Below, in pieces: positions 33,752 to 41,617 of a stretch of DNA of 64,000 nucleotides (position 1 is its first letter; every line of letters starts with the position of its first letter). Position numbers and translations under genes: made by a program. The stretch is from NCBI GenBank assembly GCA_049317265.1, contig JBMOIP010000014.1:23896-87895 (forward strand), written 5' to 3'. The notes beneath the pieces are model-generated. The model had not been told where the DNA came from and ran no database searches. It saw only the letters and a program-made list of their open reading frames with translations. The stretch comes from CAIVAT01 sp049317265 (lineage in GTDB: Bacteria > Bacteroidota > Bacteroidia > Bacteroidales > FEN-979).

Positions 33752-33759
33752 CAAAGGTA
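33752..33759 (-). promoter_or_regulatory. Bacteroidota-type -7 box for the S9A peptidase gene
   Basis: The minus strand reads TACCTTTG (full TAnnTTTG match), 46 bases before the preferred ATG at 33705 and 37 bases past the galM stop. Confidence 0.45.
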
Positions 33760-33796
33760 TGAGGTAATGTCATGATAAATACCAGCAATTTTGAAA

Positions 33797-34981
33797 TTAC
33801 TTTAAAACCGAAAACCGGTAAATGGTCTTCTCACTGTACTTCATGCCGGGCCGTAAAATGCAATTTGGAAATTTCGGCTGATTGGGAGAGTCTGGAAAAT
33901 GCTGTGTTTCAAGGCATAACCCGTAATGTTTCTGATAAATTTTACCGTTTTTCCCTTTGATCGTTCCATCAAGAAAATTACCTGAGTAGAACTGTATGCC
34001 TGGTTGTGTGGTGAGCACCTCCACCTGCCGTCCGGTTTTCGGATCAAAGAGCTGGGCAGCCATTGACAATTCTCCTGGTTTTTTAGTCAGCACATAGTTG
34101 TGGTCATATCCTCCTGCTACCTTGTCGATTCTTTCCCCCACTGAAACAGAGTTGTTGAAATCCATAGCGGTTCCTCTTACCCTTGGTAATTTTCCGGTTG
34201 GGATCAGTTCGCTGTTAACTTCAGTGTACTGATCAGCGTATAGCGTGAGAATATGACCGAGAATATTGGTGCCTGCTCCACCCAGGTTGAAATAGGTGTG
34301 GTTGCACAGGTTGACAGGTGTAGGTTGATCGGTTTCTGCTTCAATCAGCGTGGTAAGCTCATTATGGTCATCAAGGGTATAGAGAACCTTTACTTTCATG
34401 TTTCCGGGGTAACCCTCTTCTTTGTCTTTACTGAGATAAGTCAGTTCAAGCCGGGGCTTCACTGAATCATCAATAATCTTTGCATCCCAAACCACTTTGT
34501 CAAACCCTTTCAAGCCCCCGTGAAGGGAGTTATTCCCATTGTTGACGGCCAGTTTGTAATTTTTACCGTCAAGGGTGAACTTCCCTTTTGCAATGCGGTT
34601 TGCATAACGGCCCACGATGGCGCCGAAATAAGGGGAGTTAGCGATGTACTGACTGAGCGTATCATAACCCAGGACAATATCCCCGAGGCTGTCATTTTTA
34701 TCAGGAACAAGGATCGAGGTAATGATACCCCCGTAATTGGTGATCTTCACTTTTATGCCGCTGATGTTGGTCAGCGTAAAAAGGAAAACCTCCTTATGGT
34801 CAACCTCTCCAAAAGTCTCTTTCATGACGGCACGTTTTTGGGATTTCAATTTCGAAGAAATGACCTTACTGTTAATGGTCGAATCCAAGTCATCAGCATC
34901 CTTTGTATTAATCTCTGTGTCGCAGGAATTAAAAGCCAGGAGAAGCAGTAATGCGATCATTGTTACAGCGGAAGATTTCAT
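33797..34981 (-). CDS. galM: Aldose 1-epimerase (mutarotase) lipoprotein
   Basis: The protein has 394 residues. The N terminus MKSSAVTMIALLLLLAFNSC ends in a lipobox-like FNSC, so it is probably a periplasmic lipoprotein, longer than the cytoplasmic form of about 345. The mutarotase fold is supported by ITNYGGIITSI, GRYANRIAKGKF, NNGNNSLHGGLKGFDK, the catalytic His in CNHTYFNLGG and the catalytic Glu in CLETQHFPDSPNQP. It interconverts alpha and beta anomers of galactose or glucose. Together with the symporter at 38966 and galK it forms a galactose-use set. Its -7 box lies at 35004-35011, back to back with the SDR promoter. Confidence 0.95.
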   Translation of the reverse strand: MKSSAVTMIALLLLLAFNSCDTEINTKDADDLDSTINSKVISSKLKSQKRAVMKETFGEVDHKEVFLFTLTNISGIKVKITNYGGIITSILVPDKNDSLGDIVLGYDTLSQYIANSPYFGAIVGRYANRIAKGKFTLDGKNYKLAVNNGNNSLHGGLKGFDKVVWDAKIIDDSVKPRLELTYLSKDKEEGYPGNMKVKVLYTLDDHNELTTLIEAETDQPTPVNLCNHTYFNLGGAGTNILGHILTLYADQYTEVNSELIPTGKLPRVRGTAMDFNNSVSVGERIDKVAGGYDHNYVLTKKPGELSMAAQLFDPKTGRQVEVLTTQPGIQFYSGNFLDGTIKGKNGKIYQKHYGLCLETQHFPDSPNQPKFPNCILRPGMKYSEKTIYRFSVLK

Positions 34982-35003
34982 GGGATCATGATTTAATTCA
35001 TGA

Positions 35004-35034
35004 CAAACCTATGAAATAACCGGCATACAAACAA
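35004..35034 (-). promoter_or_regulatory. Promoter of galM
   Basis: The minus strand reads TAGGTTTG at 35011-35004 (full TAnnTTTG match). A TTTG (35031-35028) and TTG (35034-35032) lie 16 to 20 bases upstream of it. The start codon at 34981 is 22 bases away. Confidence 0.5.
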
Positions 35035-35043
35035 CTTTCTTTA

Positions 35044-35051
35044 TACTTTTG
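35044..35051 (+). promoter_or_regulatory. -7 box that overlaps the first possible start codon of the SDR gene
   Basis: TACTTTTG is a full TAnnTTTG match. Its last three bases are the TTG at 35049 that would be the only standard start codon for the SDR gene. Transcription would begin at about 35058, after that TTG. Confidence 0.5.
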
Positions 35052-35927
35052 GCCCCTGAAATCCTAAATCAACGAGTCATTAAAACAACATTTCCCCTGA
35101 GCAATAAAGTCATTCTCATAACAGGCGCCTCTGCAGGGATTGGCGCTGCCACTGCCATGGCCCTCGATGCCGCAGGGGCGAAGGTCGCTATTGCTGCACG
35201 AAGGAAAGAGAAACTCGTGAAGTTGGCTGAGCGTATGAACAACCCATTGGTACTTGCGGTGGATCTTAGTGATGAAAACGCTGCAAGGGATATGGTACAA
35301 AGGGTTGTTGAAAGGTATGGCAGAATCGATGTTCTGATAAACAACGCAGCAAGCATCATCGTGTCAAAAGCAGACACTGTGAATCCTTCAGATTTGTTAA
35401 AAGCTTTAACCACAAACCTGATCGCACCTGTCGTTGCCACGCAGGAAGCAGTTAGATTCATGAGAGCCCAGGGAGGTGGACACATTGTCAATATAGGCTC
35501 TCCGGGGTTTATGATGGGAATACCGTTCTATGCGCCCTATGTTTGTTCAAAAGCTGCATTTTCAGCATGGACCCGTACCATTCAGGCTGAATGGGCAGGA
35601 ACTGAAATCAGTGTCAGCGAGTATTTCCCGGGATATATCAAAACTGATTCTCTGCCGGAATCACGCCTGGGAAACATCGACCAGGATTTCCTTATGGCAG
35701 ACAGGCAGAATTTTATTGCGGCCCTCTTTACAAAGCCTAAAACCCCTGATGACGTTGCCAGGCATATTGTCAAACTTATTTTGAAACCCCGCACGCTTGT
35801 CTACTCAGATTTCAGTGTAAAAATTGGCGCCTTCATCTCCAATGTTCCCGGATTTCGGCTGAACATTGCCCGCCAGTTGGCTTCAAATGCCCGAAAAAAG
35901 AAAAACCTTAGCATTTTCACCTCCTAA
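35049..35927 (+). CDS. Short-chain dehydrogenase/reductase (SDR), start codon uncertain
   Basis: Up to 292 residues. The Rossmann motif TGASAGIGAA, NNAAS in place of NNAG, the active-site Ser region (INIGSPGFMMG) and Tyr-x3-Lys in YAPYVCSKAAFSAW mark a classical SDR. Substrate unknown. Coordinates give the longest form, from TTG at 35049. That TTG lies inside a strong -7 box, so it is unlikely to be translated from this promoter. The frame has no ATG or GTG before the Rossmann motif; an ATT at 35079 would give MKTTFPLSNKVILITGAS, which looks like a natural SDR N terminus. The gene may therefore use a rare ATT start or have lost its ATG. The EXPERA-like gene follows 14 bases later. Confidence 0.85.
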   Translation: MAPEILNQRVIKTTFPLSNKVILITGASAGIGAATAMALDAAGAKVAIAARRKEKLVKLAERMNNPLVLAVDLSDENAARDMVQRVVERYGRIDVLINNAASIIVSKADTVNPSDLLKALTTNLIAPVVATQEAVRFMRAQGGGHIVNIGSPGFMMGIPFYAPYVCSKAAFSAWTRTIQAEWAGTEISVSEYFPGYIKTDSLPESRLGNIDQDFLMADRQNFIAALFTKPKTPDDVARHIVKLILKPRTLVYSDFSVKIGAFISNVPGFRLNIARQLASNARKKKNLSIFTS

Positions 35928-35941
35928 AATCCTCAAATCAC

Positions 35942-36454
35942 ATGCGAATCACCATTCCACTTAAAGAACGTAAAACAGATTACATTTACCTTGCTTTTTT
36001 CTTTCTGAATCTGTTTTACATCACCTATATTGTTGATCTTGAGCAGCTTGTTATTAAAAACCCTGATGATTTTCAGTATCCGTTGTGGCCCTTTCCGTTC
36101 CTGGTGGATATGGTCCATTGGTGGGGAAAAAGCTTTGATCCGCTTCAGTGGGCAAGGCCAACCTGGTGGAAAGCTACCATATGGCTCGATGCGGTATTTT
36201 TCGGACCCTATTATGTGTTTGCCATTTATGCATTCATCAAGGGAAAGGAGTGGATCAGGATTCCCACCATCATATACTCCAGCATACTCTTCACCAATGT
36301 ATTTATCATCATGAGCGAAGAGTACTGGGGGCCCCACGCAACCTTTGCGCCGTTTATCGTTACTGTTGCTAACGCACCCTGGTTTCTGTTTCCGGTTTTT
36401 CTTGTTTGGAAGATGTGGAAACATGAACATCCATTTTCGAAACCAATTGCCTGA
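35942..36454 (+). CDS. EXPERA-domain (emopamil-binding-protein-like) membrane protein
   Basis: The protein has 170 residues with four membrane helices (about 16-36, 75-100, 107-125, 130-155). The layout and the acidic or aromatic residues within helices (DAVFFGPYYVF, NVFIIMSEEYWGP, and a final segment APWFLFPVFLVWKM) resemble the EXPERA/DUF2781 family that includes sterol delta-8 isomerase-like EBP, TMEM97 and TM6SF2. Bacterial members have no assigned reaction. Being 14 bases after an SDR gene, it could belong to a lipid- or sterol-like modification pair, which is inference. Its last 86 bases overlap the 3' end of the M23 peptidase gene on the other strand, an unusually long tail-to-tail overlap. 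Confidence 0.68.
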   Translation: MRITIPLKERKTDYIYLAFFFLNLFYITYIVDLEQLVIKNPDDFQYPLWPFPFLVDMVHWWGKSFDPLQWARPTWWKATIWLDAVFFGPYYVFAIYAFIKGKEWIRIPTIIYSSILFTNVFIIMSEEYWGPHATFAPFIVTVANAPWFLFPVFLVWKMWKHEHPFSKPIA

Positions 36455-37640
36455 ACCGTGTCATGTTTTGGGGATCAACAGGTTTTGAAGGAGGTGACTC
36501 CAATCTGAGAGGATCCACAGGCGACCCGTTCCGGTATACGCGGAAATCGAGATGTGAACCCGTTGAAAGACCACTGCTCCCAACATATCCGATAACTTCT
36601 CCCTGAACTACATTGCTGCCGGCTTTCAACCCTTTGGCATACCCCGATAAATGGGCATAGGTGGTTGTATAGACCGAATTATGACGGATACTGATAAACC
36701 GGCCATATCCTCCGTGAAATCCAAGTTCATTGATGTGGCCGTTGCCCAGTGCAACAACTGGCGTACCTTTAGGGGCTGAATAATCAACGCCAAAATGGGG
36801 CCGGACAATTCTCAGAATGGGGTGCATCCTTGCCCTCGAAAAATGGGAGCTGATCCGTGAAAATTTAAGCGGAGCCTTTAAAAATGAGCGCTGCAGACTC
36901 TGTCCGTTTTCATCAAAATACTCGCCTTTTCCCCCTTGCTCAAAATGATAGGCGTAGAAGTCCTTCCCATTGCTGTGAAATTGTGCGGCCAGAATTTTGT
37001 CAATTCCAACCATTTTACTTTCTACAAAAACCTCCTCATAGACAACTTTGAAATGATCTCCCTTTTGCAATCCATAAAAATCTATGGTCCATGCATATAC
37101 ATCAGAAAGGGCCAGTCCGAGATTTACATCCAGTTTGTTTTCAACAAAGCAGTTCCATAGTGAACTGGTGATTGTGCCTGTTGCTGTTTTAACCAGCCTG
37201 GTGACCTTTTTCTTCTCCTTATATATTTTCACTGTGTCACGAAGATCATACACCACAAAATCGATCGGGTTGATCTCATAGATAAAGTACAAGGTTTTTT
37301 TTGTTGAATCTTTAGAGACAATTCTGGCAAACCTGTTGCCGGCCTTCAGTTTTCTCACATCGAAAACGCCTCCGCCATTATTGGCCATCTGATCTATCAT
37401 GCTATTTGGTACATAACTGCCAAGGAGGGTCGAAAGGTTCTGATTATTTGCAACTACTCCATGGACGATTTCCATACCTTCAAGGGTGATTCCAAAGGCA
37501 ACCGTGGGGGCGGTGACCGGAGCGACAGGTTTGTCAGTTGCTCTCTCCCGCTGCGAATAGATAAGCACTCCAATGACGACTATCACGATGAGTACAACAA
37601 AGAGTGCAATAAGCGAGTAAATTCCATTGAGTTTTTTCAT
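36369..37640 (-). CDS. M23-family peptidoglycan endopeptidase, membrane anchored
   Basis: The protein has 423 residues. One N-terminal membrane helix (about 9-30) anchors a periplasmic protein. A middle region (about 60-250) resembles the OapA/LysM-adjacent domain of MepM/ShyA-type enzymes. The M23 domain (about 275-395) has the zinc ligands His and Asp in HFGVDYSAP and the late motif GSHLDFRV. In most family members the last motif is HxH; here the second His is Asp (HLD), as in a subgroup whose activity is less certain. The role is cutting peptide cross-links during wall growth. It lies 14 bases after the metallophosphoesterase gene in the same operon. The C-terminal 30 residues are charged and overlap the EXPERA gene. 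Confidence 0.92.
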   Translation of the reverse strand: MKKLNGIYSLIALFVVLIVIVVIGVLIYSQRERATDKPVAPVTAPTVAFGITLEGMEIVHGVVANNQNLSTLLGSYVPNSMIDQMANNGGGVFDVRKLKAGNRFARIVSKDSTKKTLYFIYEINPIDFVVYDLRDTVKIYKEKKKVTRLVKTATGTITSSLWNCFVENKLDVNLGLALSDVYAWTIDFYGLQKGDHFKVVYEEVFVESKMVGIDKILAAQFHSNGKDFYAYHFEQGGKGEYFDENGQSLQRSFLKAPLKFSRISSHFSRARMHPILRIVRPHFGVDYSAPKGTPVVALGNGHINELGFHGGYGRFISIRHNSVYTTTYAHLSGYAKGLKAGSNVVQGEVIGYVGSSGLSTGSHLDFRVYRNGSPVDPLRLESPPSKPVDPQNMTRFRQLVSKMDVHVSTSSKQEKPETETRVR

Positions 37641-37654
37641 CCGGAGAACGAAAT

Positions 37655-38800
37655 TTAATCAAACAACAATTTTATCTGAACAATTTCTGGCCTGTTCCCA
37701 AGCCTGACAGGAGGTCCCCAGGTGCCAAATCCGGTGGAAACAAAAAAGTGGGTCTTTCCGATGAGTTTGTAACCCCGGCTGACCTCATACATGGCATTGG
37801 TGATATAATTGAAAGGCCACATCTGCCCGTGATGTGTATGCCCCGACAATTGAAGGTCAACACCCAGTTCTGCAGGTTTTTCCAGGTTAAATGGCTGGTG
37901 GTCCATAAGGATCACCGGGTAGGTAAGGTCTACCTGTTCCATCAACTCAGCCAGCTCCTTACGGGGTTTCCCGGTAAATCTTGGCTTGTCCCTGTCATCC
38001 CGTCCAACCAGGTAAAACCGGTGATCGATCAGGATCGCAGTATCACGTAACACATTTACACCGTGTTCTCTGAGGTACTTTACGGCCGGTTCTGCCCCGC
38101 CAATATACTCATGATTGCCGGTGATGGCATAAACGCCCAGTTTGGCTTTTATTTGTACCAGGTTGGCTCCGAGGTTGTTCTTGATCACGGGGGCAAGGTC
38201 TTCATCCACTACATCCCCTGCGAAGAGTACAATATCGGGATGGAGCCCGTTGATGGTCGAAACCAGCTTGTTGGCTTTCCGTTTGGCGATAATGGTACCG
38301 AGATGGATATCAGAAGCCATCACAATGGTCAGCGATTTTCCACCAGTAACAACTTTATGAACATGCAGTTCCAGTTTGCGCGTCACCGGCATCCGGGCAT
38401 TGATGAAGCCGATTCCCACAACCATTGTAACCAGGGCCAGTGAAAAATATAAAACAATAAGTTTTGTTTGCTGGTAATCAGCGTAAAAAGAGGAGGGAAA
38501 CAGGTGAAAAAAAAGGTTGATGACCCTGGCAAAATCAATAAACAACGCAATCAGGATAAAGTAAAGCATGAATGCCAGCCAGAAGGAGCCAATCCAGGTA
38601 ATGACCCCTGTCAATGCGCAGGGATAGGTTCGCTCTAAAATTCTGGCAAGGACAAATGTGGAGGCGATGACCCAGAATCCTGTAATATACCATGGTCTCC
38701 AGCAGGAACCTGCCGGTATGGCCTGCAAACCACGGATAAAAATATAACTGTTTACCAGTCCGTAAACAACGGTGACTACACTGATAAATATGATGAACAT
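37655..38800 (-). CDS. Membrane-anchored metallophosphoesterase (YaeI/YkuE-like)
   Basis: The protein has about 381 residues from the ATG at 38800; a TTG four codons upstream (38812, giving KTS before it) is also possible. Four membrane helices occupy the first 140 residues. The calcineurin-like domain shows all metal motifs: ASDIHLG, LFAGDVVDED, TGNHEYIGG, the single His in MDHQPFN, and SGHTHHGQMWP. Relatives such as YkuE and LpxG/YaeI act on lipid-linked phosphates, for example in lipid A synthesis (UDP-2,3-diacylglucosamine hydrolysis). A role in envelope lipid metabolism is therefore likely but unproved. It is the first gene of a pair with the M23 peptidase; the -7 box is at 38845-38852. 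Confidence 0.92.
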   Translation of the reverse strand: MFIIFISVVTVVYGLVNSYIFIRGLQAIPAGSCWRPWYITGFWVIASTFVLARILERTYPCALTGVITWIGSFWLAFMLYFILIALFIDFARVINLFFHLFPSSFYADYQQTKLIVLYFSLALVTMVVGIGFINARMPVTRKLELHVHKVVTGGKSLTIVMASDIHLGTIIAKRKANKLVSTINGLHPDIVLFAGDVVDEDLAPVIKNNLGANLVQIKAKLGVYAITGNHEYIGGAEPAVKYLREHGVNVLRDTAILIDHRFYLVGRDDRDKPRFTGKPRKELAELMEQVDLTYPVILMDHQPFNLEKPAELGVDLQLSGHTHHGQMWPFNYITNAMYEVSRGYKLIGKTHFFVSTGFGTWGPPVRLGNRPEIVQIKLLFD

Positions 38801-38844
38801 ACTTGTTTTCAAGGTTTTTTCTCTTTTTAATGATATTCAGGCCT

Positions 38845-38852
38845 CAAAGTTA
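38845..38852 (-). promoter_or_regulatory. Bacteroidota-type -7 box for the metallophosphoesterase/M23 operon
   Basis: The minus strand reads TAACTTTG (full TAnnTTTG match), about 45 bases before the ATG at 38800. Confidence 0.45.
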
Positions 38853-38873
38853 CCGATATAAAAAATATACTTC

Positions 38874-38881
38874 TAAATTTG
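38874..38881 (+). promoter_or_regulatory. Bacteroidota-type -7 box for the sodium/solute symporter gene
   Basis: TAAATTTG is a full TAnnTTTG match and lies 84 bases before the ATG at 38966. The implied leader of about 78 bases contains the palindromes at 38914-38921 and 38933-38952. Confidence 0.45.
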
Positions 38882-38932
38882 TTTGCTGTACCATAGCGTT
38901 AACCTCTGAAAGATGACGTCACGCTTCCCCAA

Positions 38933-38952
38933 CATCAGGCTTCAGCCTGATG
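38933..38952 (+). promoter_or_regulatory. Perfect hairpin just ahead of the symporter start codon
   Basis: CATCAGGCT and AGCCTGATG form a perfect 9-bp stem with a two-base centre, 13 bases before the ATG. A separate 8-base palindrome TGACGTCA lies at 38914-38921. As RNA the hairpin would cover the ribosome-entry region; as DNA it could be an operator for a sugar-responsive regulator, or a REP-like sequence. Confidence 0.55.
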
Positions 38953-38965
38953 AAAAACAGACCAT

Positions 38966-40699
38966 ATGACAGACACAGGATTTGTTCTCAGCTGGATAGA
39001 CTACACGATCATGATCGTCTATTTCGTTTTTGTGCTTGGTATCGGCTGGGCGCTGAAACGATATATGAAAGATGCCAACGCTTTTCTGGAAGCCGGGCGC
39101 TCCATGCCTGCCTGGGTAGCAGGCCTGGCGTTCATTTCCACCAACCTGGGTGCCCTCGAGGTAATGGGTATGACTGGTTCCGGGGCAAAATACGGGATGC
39201 TTACAACGCACTTCTACTGGATCGGAGCGATTCCGGCTATGGTATTTCTCGCCCTCTTCATGATGCCGTTTTATTACGGGTCGAAGGCCAGATCGGTGCC
39301 TGAGTACCTGAAACTAAGGTATGATGAGAAAACCCGCGGATTGAATGCGATCCTTTTTGCCGTGATGACCATTCTCGCATCCGGTATTTCCATGTATGCA
39401 CTTGCCATCCTGATGGAAAAAGTGTTAGGCTGGAATTTCCATCTCAGCCTGGTCCTCTCCGCGGCTATTGTCCTTGCCTATACTTATCTCGGCGGGCTTT
39501 CATCAGCAATCTATAATGAAGTACTTCAGTTCTTTATCATCGTCATCGGATTACTGCCCATCGTCATTCTCTGCATGAAGGATCTGGGTGGGTGGAATGG
39601 TCTCCAGGAGCAACTGGCGCCGATTGTCACGTCAAAAGGTTTTGCTGCCGACACCTGGACCACCACGTGGAAATACACCGGGGCGGCAAAGTCCAACCCG
39701 ATGGGGGTGGAGTGGTATGGAATTTTCGCAGGCCTCGGCTTCGTCCTCTCATTTGGCTACTGGTGTACTAATTTCCTCATTGTCCAGCGTGCCATGTCGG
39801 CCGAATCTCCAACGGCCGCAAGGAACACCCCGCTCATCGGCGCATTGCCGAAAATGTTCATACCTTTCCTCATCATTGTTCCCGGAATTGCTGCGCTGGT
39901 TCTGATGAACACCCCCGGAAAAGGCTTTTCACTGCCGCTCAACGAAGCCGGGCAACCCATATGGGATTACACCATCATCATGCTGTTGAAGCAATATTTG
40001 CCGGCCGGTGTCCTAGGGCTTGGCATCACTGCCCTTTTGGCCTCGTTTATGTCGGGGATGGCAGGGAATGTTTCGGCATTTAATACCGTTTGGACCTATG
40101 ACATTTACCAGAGTTACATCCGCCCGGTAACATCCGACAAGGCTTCTGATGATAAACATTACCTTAAAGTAGGACGCCTTGCTACTATTTTTGGAGTGAT
40201 TGTTAGCATTGCCGCAGCCTACCTTGCCAGCCTTTTTGGCAATATCATGGATTTCCTTCAAACCATTTTTTCCATGATCAATGCACCTTTGTTTGCGGTG
40301 ATTTTCCTGGGGATGTTCTGGAAGCGAACAACCGGTCATGCAGCTTTTACCGGGCTGTTGGCTGGGTTTACCATCGCCCTTATCCACCACGGCCTCACCT
40401 TCCCTGAAGGAGCAGATACACTCGTCAAAGGTGGCTGGCTGGGTAGATTCCATGCTTACCCTGTTGAAATGGCACAAAACTTCTGGACCGCCATCTTTGC
40501 CTTTTCAACCAGCGCCATTGTTACTATTGGCCTGTCCTTGGCAACAAAACAGCAAAAATCCGAGGAGGAACTGAAAGGACTCGTCTATGCTCTCACTCCC
40601 CGACATGTTGATACAAACATACCGTGGTACCAGCGCTCCACCACCCTGGCCATTCTTGTCCTTACCATCGGCACACTCCTGACAATCCTCTTCTGGTAA
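38966..40699 (+). CDS. Sodium:solute symporter (SSS family, SglT-like sugar transporter)
   Basis: The protein has 577 residues and about 14 membrane segments. Family motifs include FLEAGRSMPAWVAGLAFISTN with the following LGALEVMGMTG, the glycine-rich YTYLGGLSSAIYNEVLQFF (SSS signature region), and ALLASFMSGMAGNVSAFNTVW, which carries the conserved Ser residues near the sodium site. The sequence resembles Bacteroidota and Vibrio SglT-type sugar transporters more than PutP or PanF. It probably imports galactose or another hexose with sodium ions across the inner membrane. galM and galK nearby support a galactose role. The next gene starts 90 bases downstream, after a tandem repeat. Confidence 0.92.
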   Translation: MTDTGFVLSWIDYTIMIVYFVFVLGIGWALKRYMKDANAFLEAGRSMPAWVAGLAFISTNLGALEVMGMTGSGAKYGMLTTHFYWIGAIPAMVFLALFMMPFYYGSKARSVPEYLKLRYDEKTRGLNAILFAVMTILASGISMYALAILMEKVLGWNFHLSLVLSAAIVLAYTYLGGLSSAIYNEVLQFFIIVIGLLPIVILCMKDLGGWNGLQEQLAPIVTSKGFAADTWTTTWKYTGAAKSNPMGVEWYGIFAGLGFVLSFGYWCTNFLIVQRAMSAESPTAARNTPLIGALPKMFIPFLIIVPGIAALVLMNTPGKGFSLPLNEAGQPIWDYTIIMLLKQYLPAGVLGLGITALLASFMSGMAGNVSAFNTVWTYDIYQSYIRPVTSDKASDDKHYLKVGRLATIFGVIVSIAAAYLASLFGNIMDFLQTIFSMINAPLFAVIFLGMFWKRTTGHAAFTGLLAGFTIALIHHGLTFPEGADTLVKGGWLGRFHAYPVEMAQNFWTAIFAFSTSAIVTIGLSLATKQQKSEEELKGLVYALTPRHVDTNIPWYQRSTTLAILVLTIGTLLTILFW

Positions 40700-40745
40700 C
40701 ACCTGATCAACACATCCACAAAATACCACAAAACCATATGAAACC

Positions 40746-40775
40746 CCGTCCGCCCGTCCGCCCGTCCGCCCGTCC
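40746..40775 (+). repeat. 8-bp tandem repeat CCGTCCGC, 3.75 copies
   Basis: Thirty bases of perfect repeats, markedly GC-rich compared with the surroundings, lie between the symporter gene and the small membrane protein gene and end 14 bases before the latter's ATG. The unit length is not a multiple of three, so copy-number changes would alter the leader length by eight bases at a time. Confidence 0.9.
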
Positions 40776-40789
40776 AAAAACCTCTCCCC

Positions 40790-41002
40790 ATGGGCATAGA
40801 TATTAAATTTCCAATCGGCCTGATGTTCACCATCCTTGGCCTTCTTCTGACAATTTTCGGAATTTTTACCGGAAGTGATTCAGCCCTGTATGAGAGATCA
40901 TTGGGGATTAATATTAACCTCTGGTCAGGTTGCGGCATGCTGGCCTTTGGCCTCGTCATGTTGTTTTTCTCTTGGAAAAGCCTGAAAAACAAATCCTTGT
41001 AA
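40790..41002 (+). CDS. Small two-helix membrane protein of unknown function
   Basis: The protein has 70 residues. It has two hydrophobic helices (about 8-28 and 44-62) joined by a short polar loop with SALYERSLGININLW, and a basic C-terminal tail (SWKSLKNKSL). I do not recognise a named family; small proteins of this form occur next to transporters in Bacteroidota. It starts 14 bases after the CCGTCCGC repeat and stops one base before the ogt start codon, so it is likely co-transcribed with ogt and perhaps with the symporter. An accessory role to the symporter is possible but not shown by the sequence. Confidence 0.75.
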   Translation: MGIDIKFPIGLMFTILGLLLTIFGIFTGSDSALYERSLGININLWSGCGMLAFGLVMLFFSWKSLKNKSL

Positions 41003-41003
41003 T

Positions 41004-41495
41004 ATGAATACATCGCATCAGGCATTCCTGAAAACCCCCATCGGATACCTGGAGGTTGTTGGATCAGAAAAAGGAATCCGGACTCTCTATTTCCTTGATT
41101 TCAGGGTTAAACCACAGCATGTGCCTACTTGCCTCAAACCAGCTATCCTTCAGTTGGAAGAGTACTTTCATGGATCACGGAAACAATTTGACCTCAAACT
41201 CGACCTTGAAGGCACTCCGTTCCAGGTTAAGGTATGGAATGAACTATTAAACATTCCGTATGGTTCCACGATCTCCTATCTCGAACTCGCGCGCAGGACA
41301 GGAAATGTGAAAGCTGTCAGGGCTGTGGGAGGGGCAAATGGCAATAACCCGGTTTCGGTCATTGTGCCCTGCCACCGGGTCATTGGGTCTAACGGAAAGC
41401 TTGTGGGTTACAGGGGTGGGCTGAAACGAAAGAAATGGCTGCTGGAGCATGAACATGCACTGTCACAACGGGACTTGTTTTATGGAAAACTTTAA
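41004..41495 (+). CDS. ogt: Methylated-DNA-[protein]-cysteine S-methyltransferase
   Basis: The protein has 163 residues, the usual Ogt size. The DNA-binding and active-site region is intact: IPYGSTISYLELARRTG, AVRAVGGANGNNP and IVPCHRVIGSNG, with the methyl-accepting Cys123 in PCHRV. It repairs O6-methylguanine and O4-methylthymine by taking the alkyl group itself, without a cofactor. It follows the small membrane protein gene by one base. The downstream gap (41496-41617) holds a single repeat arm resembling those round the GxxExxY gene. Confidence 0.96.
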   Translation: MNTSHQAFLKTPIGYLEVVGSEKGIRTLYFLDFRVKPQHVPTCLKPAILQLEEYFHGSRKQFDLKLDLEGTPFQVKVWNELLNIPYGSTISYLELARRTGNVKAVRAVGGANGNNPVSVIVPCHRVIGSNGKLVGYRGGLKRKKWLLEHEHALSQRDLFYGKL

Positions 41496-41521
41496 CAAAC
41501 CACTTTGATTATAACAATTCC

Positions 41522-41564
41522 ACTGTGTTTCTATTGTGTCCCATTGTGCCTTTTGTGTTGAAAA
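41522..41564 (+). repeat. Solitary arm related to the GxxExxY inverted repeats
   Basis: The stretch reads TGTGTTTCTATTGTGTCCC and continues CATTGTGCCTTTTGTGTTG. It resembles the right arm at 8350-8390 in its ATTGTGCC and TTGTGT submotifs, but no matching opposite arm is seen nearby. It may be a decayed or half copy. Confidence 0.5.
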
Positions 41565-41617
41565 TACTCCCTGGTAACTTCTTCTGCAATCCTGTTTGCT
41601 GTTAAAATAGAAAACAC

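Noticed and set aside
40746..40775. CRISPR-like repeat
   Set aside because: The unit is only 8 bases with no spacers, so it is a simple tandem repeat.
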